Assembly: GCA_964640995.1 (NCBI GenBank)
Contig: CAZXJJ010000005.1
Span: forward strand, 1 to 64,000
Reading direction: 5' to 3'
Origin: JAAYUH01 sp964640995
Lineage (GTDB): Bacteria > Caldisericota > Caldisericia > B22-G15
Length of the DNA: 64,000 bases
Below, in pieces: positions 24,959-32,169 of the stretch (position 1 is its first letter; each line of letters begins with the position of its first letter). Position numbers and translations under genes: made by a program. The notes under the pieces are model-generated. The model made no database searches. It saw only the letters and a program-made list of their open reading frames with translations, and had not been told where the DNA came from.

Positions 24959-25033
24959 GGGCGGTTAGTTCAGAGGTAGAACGCTTCGTTGACACCGAAG
25001 AGGTCGGTGGTTCGAGTCCACCATCGCCCACCA
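24959..25033 (+). tRNA. tRNA-Val (anticodon GAC)
   Basis: A complete cloverleaf of 75 bases with encoded CCA. The acceptor stem GGGCGGT pairs with ATCGCCC, the D arm has GTTC/GAAC, and the anticodon stem CTTCG/CGAAG encloses TTGACAC with GAC at 24991-24993. The variable loop is AGGTC and the T arm GGTGG-TTCGAGT-CCACC. The discriminator is A. It is followed by seven Ts and, 27 bases later, by the thrS start, so it may be processed from a common transcript or terminate separately. Confidence 0.97.
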
Positions 25034-25059
25034 TTTTTTTATTTTTAAAGGTGAAAGTT

Positions 25060-26976
25060 ATGAAAATAAATATTTTTGTTGAAAACTTAAATGATTATTT
25101 TTCTATTGATGAAAATGAAAATCTTTTTCATGTTTTAAATATTTTACCATTAAAAAGTAATCCCCAATTTGTTGGCGCATTAGTTAATGATAATGAAATT
25201 GTGGATTTTTATTTTAAGCCAAGGGATAAAGATAAAATTAAATTTCTAACACCTGAAGATGAAGAGGCACTTGATATTTTAAATCATTCAACATCGCATA
25301 TACTCGCTTATGCTGTTAAATCACTTTTTAAAAATGCACTTCTTGGAATTGGTCCATCAATTAAAAATGGTTTTTATTATGACTTTTTAGTTGATAACCC
25401 ATTTACACCAGAGGATTTAGAAAAAATAGAAAATAAAATGAGAGAAATTCTAAAAAGTAATCTTATCTTTGAAAAAGAGACAATTGATAAAGAAACAGCA
25501 AGAAAATTATTTAAAGATGAAAAATTTAAACTTGAACTAATTGAAGAAATTGAAGATGAGTTTGTATCAATATATAGAGTTAGCGAATTTATCGATCTAT
25601 GTAGAGGACCACACCTTCCAAATACAAGTTTTATAAAAAATTTTAAACTTCTCTCATCTTCATCGAGTTATTGGAAAGGAGATGAAAAAAGAGAGGTTCT
25701 CCAAAGAATATATGGAACATCATTTTTTGATAAAGAATCTCTTGAAAATCACCTTGAAAGATTAAAAGAAATTGAAAGAAGAGACCATAGAAGATTGGGA
25801 AAAGAGTTAGACCTATTTAGTATTCACCCAGATGAAGCAGGACCAGGTTTAATATTTTTCCATCCAAAAGGTGCGATGATTAGAAAAATAATTGAAGATT
25901 TTGAAAGAGAAGAACACCTAAAAAGAGGATATCAATTTGTTTATACACCACATATCTATAGAGAAAAACTCTGGGAAATTTCTGGACATATGTCATATTA
26001 TAAGGAAAACATGTTTACTGGAATAAATATTGAAGATATTCAATATCTTGTAAAACCAATGAATTGTCCAGGACATATTTTAATATATAAATCAAAAACA
26101 AGAAGTTATAAAGAATTACCTTTAAGATTATTTGAACTCGGTACTGTATATAGATATGAAAGGTCTGGAGTTCTTCATGGACTTTTAAGAGTTAGAGGTT
26201 TTACACAAGATGATGCTCATATATTTTGCACTGAACAGCAACTTGAAGATGAAATAATTGGGGTTTTAGATTTTGCATTGTACATGATGAACACTTTTGG
26301 ATTTAAAAATTTTGAAATATTTTTGTCAACAAGACCAGAAAAATATGTTGGAACAATTGAACTTTGGGATAAAGCAACAGAGGCGCTTAGAAAAGCGCTT
26401 GAAGATAAAGGTGTGAGTTATAAAATCGATCCAGGAGAAGGAGTATTCTATGGTCCAAAAATTGATATAAAACTTAAAGATTCTCTTGATAGATTATGGC
26501 AAGGTCCAACAATTCAAGTTGATTTTAATCTTCCACAGAGATTCAACTTAAAATATATGGGTAAAGATGGAAAAGATTATACTCCTGTTATGATACATAG
26601 AGTTGTTCTTGGTTCAATTGAAAGATTTTTTGGAGCACTTATAGAAAATTATGCTGGAAACTTTCCGCTTTGGCTATCACCTGTTCAAATAAAACTTATA
26701 ACAGTTACTCAAGATGTTGAAGATTATGGAAAATTATTATATAATAAACTTCTTGAATATAATTTTAGAGTTGAAACTGACTTTACTGATGAAAACCTAC
26801 AAGAAAAGATAAAGAGAGCGGAACTTGAAAAGATTCCTTATATTTTTGTTATAGGGAAAAAAGAGAAAGAAAAAGAATCAGTTTCAGTTAGAAAGAAAGG
26901 AGAAGGAAATTTAGGTATGCAAGATATAGATTCAATTATAGAAAAACTTAAAAAGGAGGTATTAGAGAAGAAGTGA
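25060..26976 (+). CDS. thrS: threonyl-tRNA synthetase
   Basis: Charges tRNA-Thr and edits mischarged serine. The frame is open back through the tRNA, but the start is ATG at 25060 behind AAAGGTG, giving 638 residues. Domains: N-terminal TGS (about 1-60), editing domain with HSTSHILAYAV and CRGPHLPN, the class II catalytic core with RDHRRLGKELDLFSI, MNCPGHILIYKS, FELGTVYRYERSGVLHGLLRVRGFTQDDAHIF, zinc ligands in the standard Cys-His-His arrangement, and GSIERFFGALIENYAGNFPLWL. The anticodon-binding domain follows. Full-length bacterial type. infC follows after 27 bases, a common pairing. Confidence 0.96.
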   Translation: MKINIFVENLNDYFSIDENENLFHVLNILPLKSNPQFVGALVNDNEIVDFYFKPRDKDKIKFLTPEDEEALDILNHSTSHILAYAVKSLFKNALLGIGPSIKNGFYYDFLVDNPFTPEDLEKIENKMREILKSNLIFEKETIDKETARKLFKDEKFKLELIEEIEDEFVSIYRVSEFIDLCRGPHLPNTSFIKNFKLLSSSSSYWKGDEKREVLQRIYGTSFFDKESLENHLERLKEIERRDHRRLGKELDLFSIHPDEAGPGLIFFHPKGAMIRKIIEDFEREEHLKRGYQFVYTPHIYREKLWEISGHMSYYKENMFTGINIEDIQYLVKPMNCPGHILIYKSKTRSYKELPLRLFELGTVYRYERSGVLHGLLRVRGFTQDDAHIFCTEQQLEDEIIGVLDFALYMMNTFGFKNFEIFLSTRPEKYVGTIELWDKATEALRKALEDKGVSYKIDPGEGVFYGPKIDIKLKDSLDRLWQGPTIQVDFNLPQRFNLKYMGKDGKDYTPVMIHRVVLGSIERFFGALIENYAGNFPLWLSPVQIKLITVTQDVEDYGKLLYNKLLEYNFRVETDFTDENLQEKIKRAELEKIPYIFVIGKKEKEKESVSVRKKGEGNLGMQDIDSIIEKLKKEVLEKK

Positions 26977-27003
26977 GAGAAAAAAAGAGGGGGGTGATTT
27001 ACC

Positions 27004-27573
27004 ATTAAAGAGTTCTCTCTTAGAGTTAACAGGGCTATCAGAGCAAAAGAAGTAAGGTTAATAGATAGTGATGGAAAACAGTTAGGAATTTATCCACTCC
27101 AAGAAGCACTCTCAATTGCAGAAGATAAAGGGTTAGATCTAGTTGAAATTAATCCAGATGCGAATCCACCAGTTTGTAAAATTCTTGATTACGGAAAATT
27201 CAAGTATGAGATGACAAAAAAGAAAAAAGAGGCAAAAAAGAAGCAGGTAACTTTTGATGTAAAAAACCTTGAAATTAGACCATTCATTGGAAAAGGTGAC
27301 CTTGAGTACAAGATTAAGAATGCTAAAGAGTGGCTTTTAGATGGAGATAAGGTTAAAGTGAGTATAATTTTCAGGGGAAGGGAACTCTCTTACAAAGACA
27401 AAGGTTTTGAGATTATTAATGAGGTTATAAAAGAGTTATCACCTGTTGGAATGGTTGAGAAGGAACCATTCTTTCAGGGTAAAAAGATAGAGTGTTTAAT
27501 AGGTCCAACTAAAAAAGGAGGTATAAAAGATGTCCAAGTTAAAGATACCGAAAACAGCAAAGAAGAGGTTTAA
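27004..27573 (+). CDS. infC: translation initiation factor IF-3 with AUU start
   Basis: Binds the 30S subunit, blocks subunit joining and proofreads start codons. The start is ATT at 27004: an in-frame TGA lies at 26995-26997, only TTT ACC separates it from ATT, no ATG occurs before codon 70 (27211), and the N-domain is complete only from here (FSLRVNRAIRAKEVRLID, LVEINPDANPPVCKILDYGKF). A strong RBS (GGGGGTGA) precedes it. The C-domain has LEIRPFIGKGDLEYKIKNA and VSIIFRGRELSYKDKGFE. About 189 residues. As in E. coli, the rare AUU start allows IF-3 to repress its own synthesis. The end overlaps rpmI by 44 bases. Confidence 0.93.
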   Translation: MKEFSLRVNRAIRAKEVRLIDSDGKQLGIYPLQEALSIAEDKGLDLVEINPDANPPVCKILDYGKFKYEMTKKKKEAKKKQVTFDVKNLEIRPFIGKGDLEYKIKNAKEWLLDGDKVKVSIIFRGRELSYKDKGFEIINEVIKELSPVGMVEKEPFFQGKKIECLIGPTKKGGIKDVQVKDTENSKEEV

Positions 27574-27730
27574 AATAACTTCAACGGGAAAAATTTTAAG
27601 GAATAGAACTGGACATTCACACCATCTTGAAAAGAAAAGATCAAGAAAAAAAGTTAAACAGTTGAGGTATAAAGAAGTTTCAAAAGAAGATAGAGGTCTT
27701 GTTAAAAGGATACTTGGTTTAGGAGGTTAA
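27530..27730 (+). CDS. rpmI: 50S ribosomal protein L35
   Basis: 66 residues, very basic, with the family pattern KTAKKRFKITSTGKILR and HHLEKKRSRKKVKQLR. The ATG lies behind AAAGGAGGT inside the infC reading frame; the two overlap by 44 bases, which implies translational coupling. Part of the conserved infC-rpmI-rplT operon; L35 is a late-assembling component of the large subunit. Confidence 0.96.
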   Translation: MSKLKIPKTAKKRFKITSTGKILRNRTGHSHHLEKKRSRKKVKQLRYKEVSKEDRGLVKRILGLGG

Positions 27731-27734
27731 GAAT

Positions 27735-28091
27735 ATGGCTAGGGTTAAAGGTGGTCCATATACAAGAAGAAGGAGAAAAGAGATCCTTAAACTAGCAAAA
27801 GGTTTTAGAGGAGCAGCATCTGTAAGATATAGAGTTGCAAGAGAAGCAGTTGAACATGCTTTGCACTATTCATATGTTGGTAGAAGATTAAAGAAAAGAG
27901 ACATGAGAAGATTATGGATAACAAGAATTTCTGCTGCTCTAAAAGGGTTTAATCTCTCTTATTCAAGATTTATATATGGACTCAAAAAAGGATCAATTAA
28001 TTTAAATAGAAAAATGCTCTCTGAACTTGCCATTCATGACAAGGAAAGTTTTGCTTTTCTTGTTAACAAGGCAAAAGAGAATTTAGGTTAA
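27735..28091 (+). CDS. rplT: 50S ribosomal protein L20
   Basis: 118 residues with the L20 signature: ARVKGGPYTRRRRKEILKLAKGFRG, the basic N-terminal extension, then YSYVGRRLKKRDMRRLWITRISAAL and NRKMLSELAIHDKESFAFLV. L20 is needed early in 50S assembly and in several bacteria represses its own operon by binding the leader mRNA. I saw no obvious L20-leader pseudoknot between thrS and infC. GGAGG precedes the ATG. Confidence 0.97.
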   Translation: MARVKGGPYTRRRRKEILKLAKGFRGAASVRYRVAREAVEHALHYSYVGRRLKKRDMRRLWITRISAALKGFNLSYSRFIYGLKKGSINLNRKMLSELAIHDKESFAFLVNKAKENLG

Positions 28092-28101
28092 GGAGGTTTT
28101 T

Positions 28102-29463
28102 ATGGAGGATAGGGAAGAAAGGTTTACAAACAAGGATGAGTTAGAAGAGAATTTGAGCGAGGATAGTGAAGAGACAAAAGATGAAGAGGAGGAGGTGGAG
28201 GAAGAGGAAGAATCATTAGGAGAAGAAGAAATTAGAAATATTTTATCTGAAATGGAAAAAGAGGAGGAAGAAGAGAGGGAGGGAGAAATAAACGAAGAGT
28301 TAGAAGAAATAAAGAAAATAACAGAAGATTATCTCCCCAAAAAATTTAAAAAAGGCGAAATTATCAAAGCAATTGTTGTTAAAGTTGAAGATGATGGTGC
28401 TTTGGTAAGTGTTGGAAGAAAATTTGAGACATATATTCCTCTAAAGGAGTTAACAAAAGAAAAAGGTGTTTCAGCAAAAGATATTGTAAAAGAAGGAGAA
28501 GAAATAGATGTATATGTAGTAAGAAGTGAAGGACCAACTGGAGACCTAGTTCTTTCTAAAAGAAGAGCAGACTATGAAAAAGTTTGGAGAGAACTAAAAG
28601 AAGCATATGAAAATAAAAGAGAAATAGAAGGAACAGTTACAAGAATTGTTAAAGGTGGTCTTTTAATTGATTTAGGTCTTCCAGCATTTTTACCAAGAAC
28701 TCAAATTGAATTAGAAATAGTTAAAAAGAAAGATTTATCAAATCATTTAAATAAAAAGTTAAAAGTTAAAATAATAGAGTTTGATAGAGAGATAAGAAAA
28801 ATTATTGTTTCAAGAAGAGTAATTTTAGAGGAAGAAAAAGAGAGAGAAAGGAAAGAATATTTCTATCAACTAAAAGAAAAAGAAGGAGAAATTGTTGTTG
28901 GAACAGTTGCAGGAATTGTTGAGTTTGGAGTTTTTGTAGATCTTGGCAAAGGAGTTGAAGGACTCATTCATCTATCAGAATTAACTTGGGGCCCAAGAAA
29001 ACCAGCAAGAGAAGTTGTAAGAAAAAAACAGAAAATTAGAGTTAAAATTCTTATGGTTGATCCAGAAGAAGAAAAGATTTCTCTTTCATTAAGACAAACA
29101 AAACCACATCCTTGGGACAATATTGAAGAAAGATACCCAGTTGGAACAATTGTAAAAGGAAAAGTAATTAGATTTTTACCATTTGGAGCAGTTATTGAAC
29201 TTGAAGAAGGAATTACAGGACTTATTCATGTATCTCAAATTTCATTAAAGAAAATAAAGAAACCAGAAGAGGCACTTCAAATTGGACAAGAAGTTCAGGC
29301 AAAAGTTGTTGAACTAAAACCAGAAGATAGAAAAATGAGACTCTCAATTAAAGCACTTTTTGAGGAAGAAATCAGAAAAAAGGTAGTCCAAGAGAAAAAG
29401 GTAGAATCAGAATACATTGTTGATGAAGAAGAGGTAGAAAAACTTAAATTCCTCAAAGGTTAA
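28102..29463 (+). CDS. rpsA: ribosomal protein S1-like, four S1 domains
   Basis: 453 residues. The first 65 are extremely acidic (runs such as EEEEVEEEEESLGEEE). Four S1 RNA-binding barrels follow at about 85-155, 170-240, 265-335 and 350-420, with cores KGEIIKAIVVKVEDDGALV, EGTVTRIVKGGLLIDLGLPAF, VGTVAGIVEFGVFVDLGKGVEGL and KGKVIRFLPFGAVIELEEGITGL. Four domains match the short S1 of Gram-positives and thermophiles, in contrast to six in E. coli. It has its own GGAGG and lies 10 bases after rplT. Either true S1, recruiting mRNA to the ribosome, or a general RNA-binding S1 protein. Confidence 0.85.
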   Translation: MEDREERFTNKDELEENLSEDSEETKDEEEEVEEEEESLGEEEIRNILSEMEKEEEEEREGEINEELEEIKKITEDYLPKKFKKGEIIKAIVVKVEDDGALVSVGRKFETYIPLKELTKEKGVSAKDIVKEGEEIDVYVVRSEGPTGDLVLSKRRADYEKVWRELKEAYENKREIEGTVTRIVKGGLLIDLGLPAFLPRTQIELEIVKKKDLSNHLNKKLKVKIIEFDREIRKIIVSRRVILEEEKERERKEYFYQLKEKEGEIVVGTVAGIVEFGVFVDLGKGVEGLIHLSELTWGPRKPAREVVRKKQKIRVKILMVDPEEEKISLSLRQTKPHPWDNIEERYPVGTIVKGKVIRFLPFGAVIELEEGITGLIHVSQISLKKIKKPEEALQIGQEVQAKVVELKPEDRKMRLSIKALFEEEIRKKVVQEKKVESEYIVDEEEVEKLKFLKG

Positions 29464-29543
29464 AGAATTTCTATAAAAATTAATTCAGATTATAATATTA
29501 ATAAATTTAATTTTTCTCTTTATTTTAATATCAATTTTATTTT

Positions 29544-29549
29544 TATTAT
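29544..29549 (+). promoter_or_regulatory. -10-like box before the sigma-factor gene
   Basis: TATTAT ends seven bases upstream of the ATG at 29557 and there is no Shine-Dalgarno sequence, so the mRNA may be leaderless. The AT-rich gap 29464-29556 shows no hairpin terminator for the S1 gene. Confidence 0.3.
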
Positions 29550-29556
29550 TATTTAA

Positions 29557-30117
29557 ATGCTTGATAGGGAAACAGAAAAAAAATTAATTGAAAGAGCAAA
29601 AAATGATAAAAATGCTTTTGGAATTTTATTTGAAGAATATTTTTATGATGTTTTAAATTACATATATAGAAGAGTTGGATCAAAAGAGGATGCAGAAGAT
29701 CTAACAGAAGAGGTTTTTACAAAAGCACTTTTATCATTAGATAGATATAAAGATCAAGGTAAACCATATTTATTTTTTTTATTAAAAATTTCAACAAATA
29801 TAGTGAATGATTTTATTAAAAGAAAAGGTAAACTTCTTTTAAAAGAGGATCTTGATAGCGAAGAAAAGGTTGATTTTTTGAATTCAATCACTGAAGAGAA
29901 AAAGTTTTTTATTCTACAAAAGGCGATGCTTTCTTTACCAATAAAATACCAGACAGTTTTGTCTTTAAGATATATAGAAAAGAAAAAAATCTCAGAAATA
30001 AGTGAAATTTTAAAAATAAATGAGAATAGCATAAAAACTCTATTGAGAAGAGGAGTTGAAAAATTAAAAAATATATTAAAAGAAGATGAAACTTTTTTAA
30101 AAGATTTAAGTTTATAA
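29557..30117 (+). CDS. ECF-type RNA polymerase sigma factor
   Basis: 186 residues with only sigma regions 2 and 4. Region 2 (about 20-85): FEEYFYDVLNYIYRRVGSKEDAEDLTEEVF and AYLLKIS-like FFLLKISTNIVNDFIKRKG. Region 4 (about 125-175): LPIKYQTVLSLRYIEKKKISEISEIL and the recognition helix INENSIKTLLRRGVEKLK. This is the extracytoplasmic-function class. The next gene, two bases on, encodes a membrane protein of anti-sigma layout, and a secreted SIMPL protein follows. I infer an envelope-stress or surface-protein regulon. Its target promoters may share the TTTGAAAC motif noted upstream of two secreted-protein genes. Confidence 0.85.
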   Translation: MLDRETEKKLIERAKNDKNAFGILFEEYFYDVLNYIYRRVGSKEDAEDLTEEVFTKALLSLDRYKDQGKPYLFFLLKISTNIVNDFIKRKGKLLLKEDLDSEEKVDFLNSITEEKKFFILQKAMLSLPIKYQTVLSLRYIEKKKISEISEILKINENSIKTLLRRGVEKLKNILKEDETFLKDLSL

Positions 30118-30119
30118 AT

Positions 30120-30806
30120 ATGATGGAAAGATTTGAGGATTTTTTAGAGAGTATTAATAAAGTTGAAATTGAAGATGAGGAGTTCAAAAAAGAACTCAAG
30201 GAAAAACTTTTTGAACTCTATGATAAAAGAAAAAAGAGAACAAAAGTAATAGTTTATAAAAGAGTATTATCCTTTGCTATTATTATTTTACTTATATTTA
30301 TACCTTCTATTTTTATATTTAAAAATGTATCTATTAAGAAAACAGCACTTGAACAAAAACCAGAATTATTTAGAACATTCAATCAAATATATGAAGATGA
30401 AATTAATAAAATATTATTAAATGATGAAGTTGAATTTATAGAGATAAAAAATGATGGTACAACAATAAAAAGATATAAAAGTGAATTAATTGTTTATGAA
30501 AAAGATGGAATTTTCGAAAAGATAATTTTTAATGAAAAATTCTTAAAAGAAAATGAAATTGATTTAGATAAAATTATAAAAACTCAGGATAGCAAAAAGG
30601 AATTAGATGAAGATTTAATAAATAAAATTTTAAATATTTTTAAAAAAGATGAAAGGCTTGAATTTATTAAAAAAGATAAAATTGAGAGCATTGAAAATAT
30701 AAAAGACAATATATTTTTTATTAAAATTTTAGGGAACAAAGGTTATTGGATAATAATTTTAGATTTAAACCAAAATAAAATTTTATTTTTTGCTTATCCA
30801 TATTAA
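30120..30806 (+). CDS. probable anti-sigma factor, single-pass membrane protein
   Basis: 228 residues: a charged cytoplasmic part (about 1-45, MERFEDFLESINKVEIEDEEF), one membrane helix (VLSFAIIILLIFIPSIFIF, about 52-70) and a lysine/glutamate-rich extracytoplasmic domain of about 150 residues. It starts two bases after the sigma-factor gene and is doubtless co-transcribed. The layout fits a transmembrane anti-sigma factor that holds the ECF sigma at the membrane until a signal arrives. There is no zinc-binding HxxxCxxC motif, so it is not of the ZAS type. Function inferred only from topology and position. Confidence 0.55.
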   Translation: MMERFEDFLESINKVEIEDEEFKKELKEKLFELYDKRKKRTKVIVYKRVLSFAIIILLIFIPSIFIFKNVSIKKTALEQKPELFRTFNQIYEDEINKILLNDEVEFIEIKNDGTTIKRYKSELIVYEKDGIFEKIIFNEKFLKENEIDLDKIIKTQDSKKELDEDLINKILNIFKKDERLEFIKKDKIESIENIKDNIFFIKILGNKGYWIIILDLNQNKILFFAYPY

Positions 30807-30817
30807 ATTTTTAGAAC

Positions 30818-30840
30818 TTTGAAACTTTTTATAAAAATTT
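30818..30840 (+). promoter_or_regulatory. shared upstream motif TTTGAAACTTTTTAT (copy 1)
   Basis: The 15 bases TTTGAAACTTTTTAT (30818-30832) plus AAATTT two bases later recur upstream of the Cys-module protein at 35547-35569. TGAAAC resembles the -35 elements (GGAAC/TGAAAC) of many ECF sigma factors, and one such factor is encoded 700 bases upstream. This copy lies 35 bases before the SIMPL start codon. No agreed -10 element can be defined from two copies. Confidence 0.4.
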
Positions 30841-30867
30841 TAGTTTAAATAAATAGGAGGTGAAACT

Positions 30868-31617
30868 ATGAAAAAAGTATTGACACTTTTCTTGGTTTCA
30901 GTTTTAATTTTAGGAATATCCCTAATAGGGGTAAGTTTTGGAAAAAGCGAGGTGAATCAAGTGAATAATGTTTCATCTGAAAATTTTGTAACTGTTACTG
31001 GTCAAGGTGTAGTTTATGCAAAACCAGATGTTGCTTATGTTAGTGTAGGAGTTGAAACAGAAAGAAAAACAGCTAAAGAAGCAGCAGAAGAGAATGCAAA
31101 AATTATGGATCAAATTGTTAAAGCTCTTCAAAAGTTAGGAATTAAAGTCGAAGATTTAGAAACTGTTGAATATTCAGTTTTTCCAGTGTATTTTTATCCA
31201 GAAAAAGAACCACCAGTGGTTGTTGGTTATAAAGTAAGAAATATGTTCAATGTAAAAATTACAAAGAAAACACAAGATGGAAAACTTGATACAAAATTTG
31301 TTGGTGAAGTTTTAGATGCAACAACATCAAATGGAGCAAATATAGTTTCTGGAATAACTTTTGATATTTTAGATAAAAATGAACTAAAACTTAAGGCAAT
31401 TTCACTTGCAATGGAAGATGCAAAGAAAAAAGCAGAGGCAGCACTTAGTGTTGTTGGAGAAAAAATTAAAGGAGTTCAAGAAATTAATATTTCAGATGTA
31501 TCATACCCTGTATATAGATATGATTTAAAAACAATGCCAGCACCAGAAGCAACAACTCCAATATTCGAAGGTTCACAATCAGTTCAAGTAACAGTTAATG
31601 TAAAATTCATTTTCTAA
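30868..31617 (+). CDS. secreted SIMPL-domain (DUF541) protein
   Basis: 249 residues. A signal peptide (about 1-27, KKVLTLFLVSVLILGISLIGVSFG) is followed by a SIMPL domain: VTVTGQGVVYAKPDVAYVSVGVETE, then EAAEENAKIMDQIVKALQKLGI, KVRNMFNVKIT and LKLKAISLAMEDAKKKAEAALSVVGEKI. The family includes the periplasmic proteins BP26 and YggE, linked to stress protection and forming channel-like oligomers; biochemical activity is unknown. It has AGGAGGTG before the ATG and follows the sigma/anti-sigma pair by 60 bases, with the TTTGAAAC motif in between, so it may be a target of that sigma factor. A strong terminator ends it. Confidence 0.85.
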   Translation: MKKVLTLFLVSVLILGISLIGVSFGKSEVNQVNNVSSENFVTVTGQGVVYAKPDVAYVSVGVETERKTAKEAAEENAKIMDQIVKALQKLGIKVEDLETVEYSVFPVYFYPEKEPPVVVGYKVRNMFNVKITKKTQDGKLDTKFVGEVLDATTSNGANIVSGITFDILDKNELKLKAISLAMEDAKKKAEAALSVVGEKIKGVQEINISDVSYPVYRYDLKTMPAPEATTPIFEGSQSVQVTVNVKFIF

Positions 31618-31644
31618 TTAATAATTTATATAAAAAAATTTATT

Positions 31645-31680
31645 AAGGAGGCTTTTTATAAGGCCTCCTTTAATTTTTTT
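31645..31680 (+). terminator. rho-independent terminator, used from both sides
   Basis: Perfect 8-base stem AAGGAGGC/GCCTCCTT with a 10-base loop, followed by TAATTTTTTT. It closes the SIMPL transcript. The converging Nudix gene ends inside the hairpin (its TAA is at 31656-31658), so its last codons form half of the stem. Confidence 0.85.
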
Positions 31681-32057
31681 ATAGCAGTTTTAAAAATTTT
31701 TTTGTCATTTTTAAATGTTAAAATTTTTACCCCTTCGTCAAAGTAAAACCAACCATAACCAATGAAACTTGGCTCTAAATTAACTTGAAAACTCTCAACT
31801 TTAAATAAATAATAATACACTTCTTTTTTATAAATCTCATTTTCTTTTTCAAATTTATATTTTGTTGTTCCAATAAAAAAAATCGGATCACTAACACTAA
31901 TTCCAGTTTCCTCAAAAATTTCCCTTTTTGCTGTTTGAATTAAATCTTCTCCCTCTTTCACTTTACCTTTTGGAAAGACCCATGTTTTATCCCTTTTTAA
32001 AATTAAAACTTTATCTTTATTAATTAAAACACCACCACTTGATAAAAGATTTTTCAT
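31656..32057 (-). CDS. Nudix hydrolase
   Basis: 133 residues from ATG 32057; the frame is open to 32195 but those extra 46 residues are low-complexity Phe/Ile and precede the normal start. The Nudix box GKVKEGEDLIQTAKREIFEETGIS fits GX5EX7REUXEEXGU exactly, preceded by SSGGVLINKDKVLILKRDKTWVFP. It resembles the diadenosine-polyphosphate/NUDT2-like subgroup, which cleaves Ap4A or related nucleoside diphosphates, though substrate cannot be fixed from sequence. No Shine-Dalgarno; TATAAT (complement of 32067-32072) lies nine bases upstream, so possibly leaderless. Confidence 0.9.
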   Translation of the reverse strand: MKNLLSSGGVLINKDKVLILKRDKTWVFPKGKVKEGEDLIQTAKREIFEETGISVSDPIFFIGTTKYKFEKENEIYKKEVYYYLFKVESFQVNLEPSFIGYGWFYFDEGVKILTFKNDKKIFKTAIKKLKEAL

Positions 32058-32169
32058 TATATTTAAATTATAATAAATAAAGTTTATAATTATAATAATA
32101 AAAAAATCAGAAATCAAGAATTTAAATAGTATAAGTAAATTCTGAAAATTTCTGAGGAAGAAGAAAAAA

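Noticed and set aside
24919..25059. thrS open frame running upstream through the tRNA gene
   Set aside because: The bases form a perfect tRNA-Val cloverleaf and its promoter; a clear RBS and the TGS domain place the thrS start at 25060.
25034..25059. T-box riboswitch before thrS
   Set aside because: Only 26 bases lie between the tRNA and the start codon, far too short for a T-box leader.
27211..27573. IF-3 as a short protein starting at ATG 27211
   Set aside because: The preceding 69 codons encode a well-conserved IF-3 N-domain in the same frame, starting with AUU behind a strong RBS.
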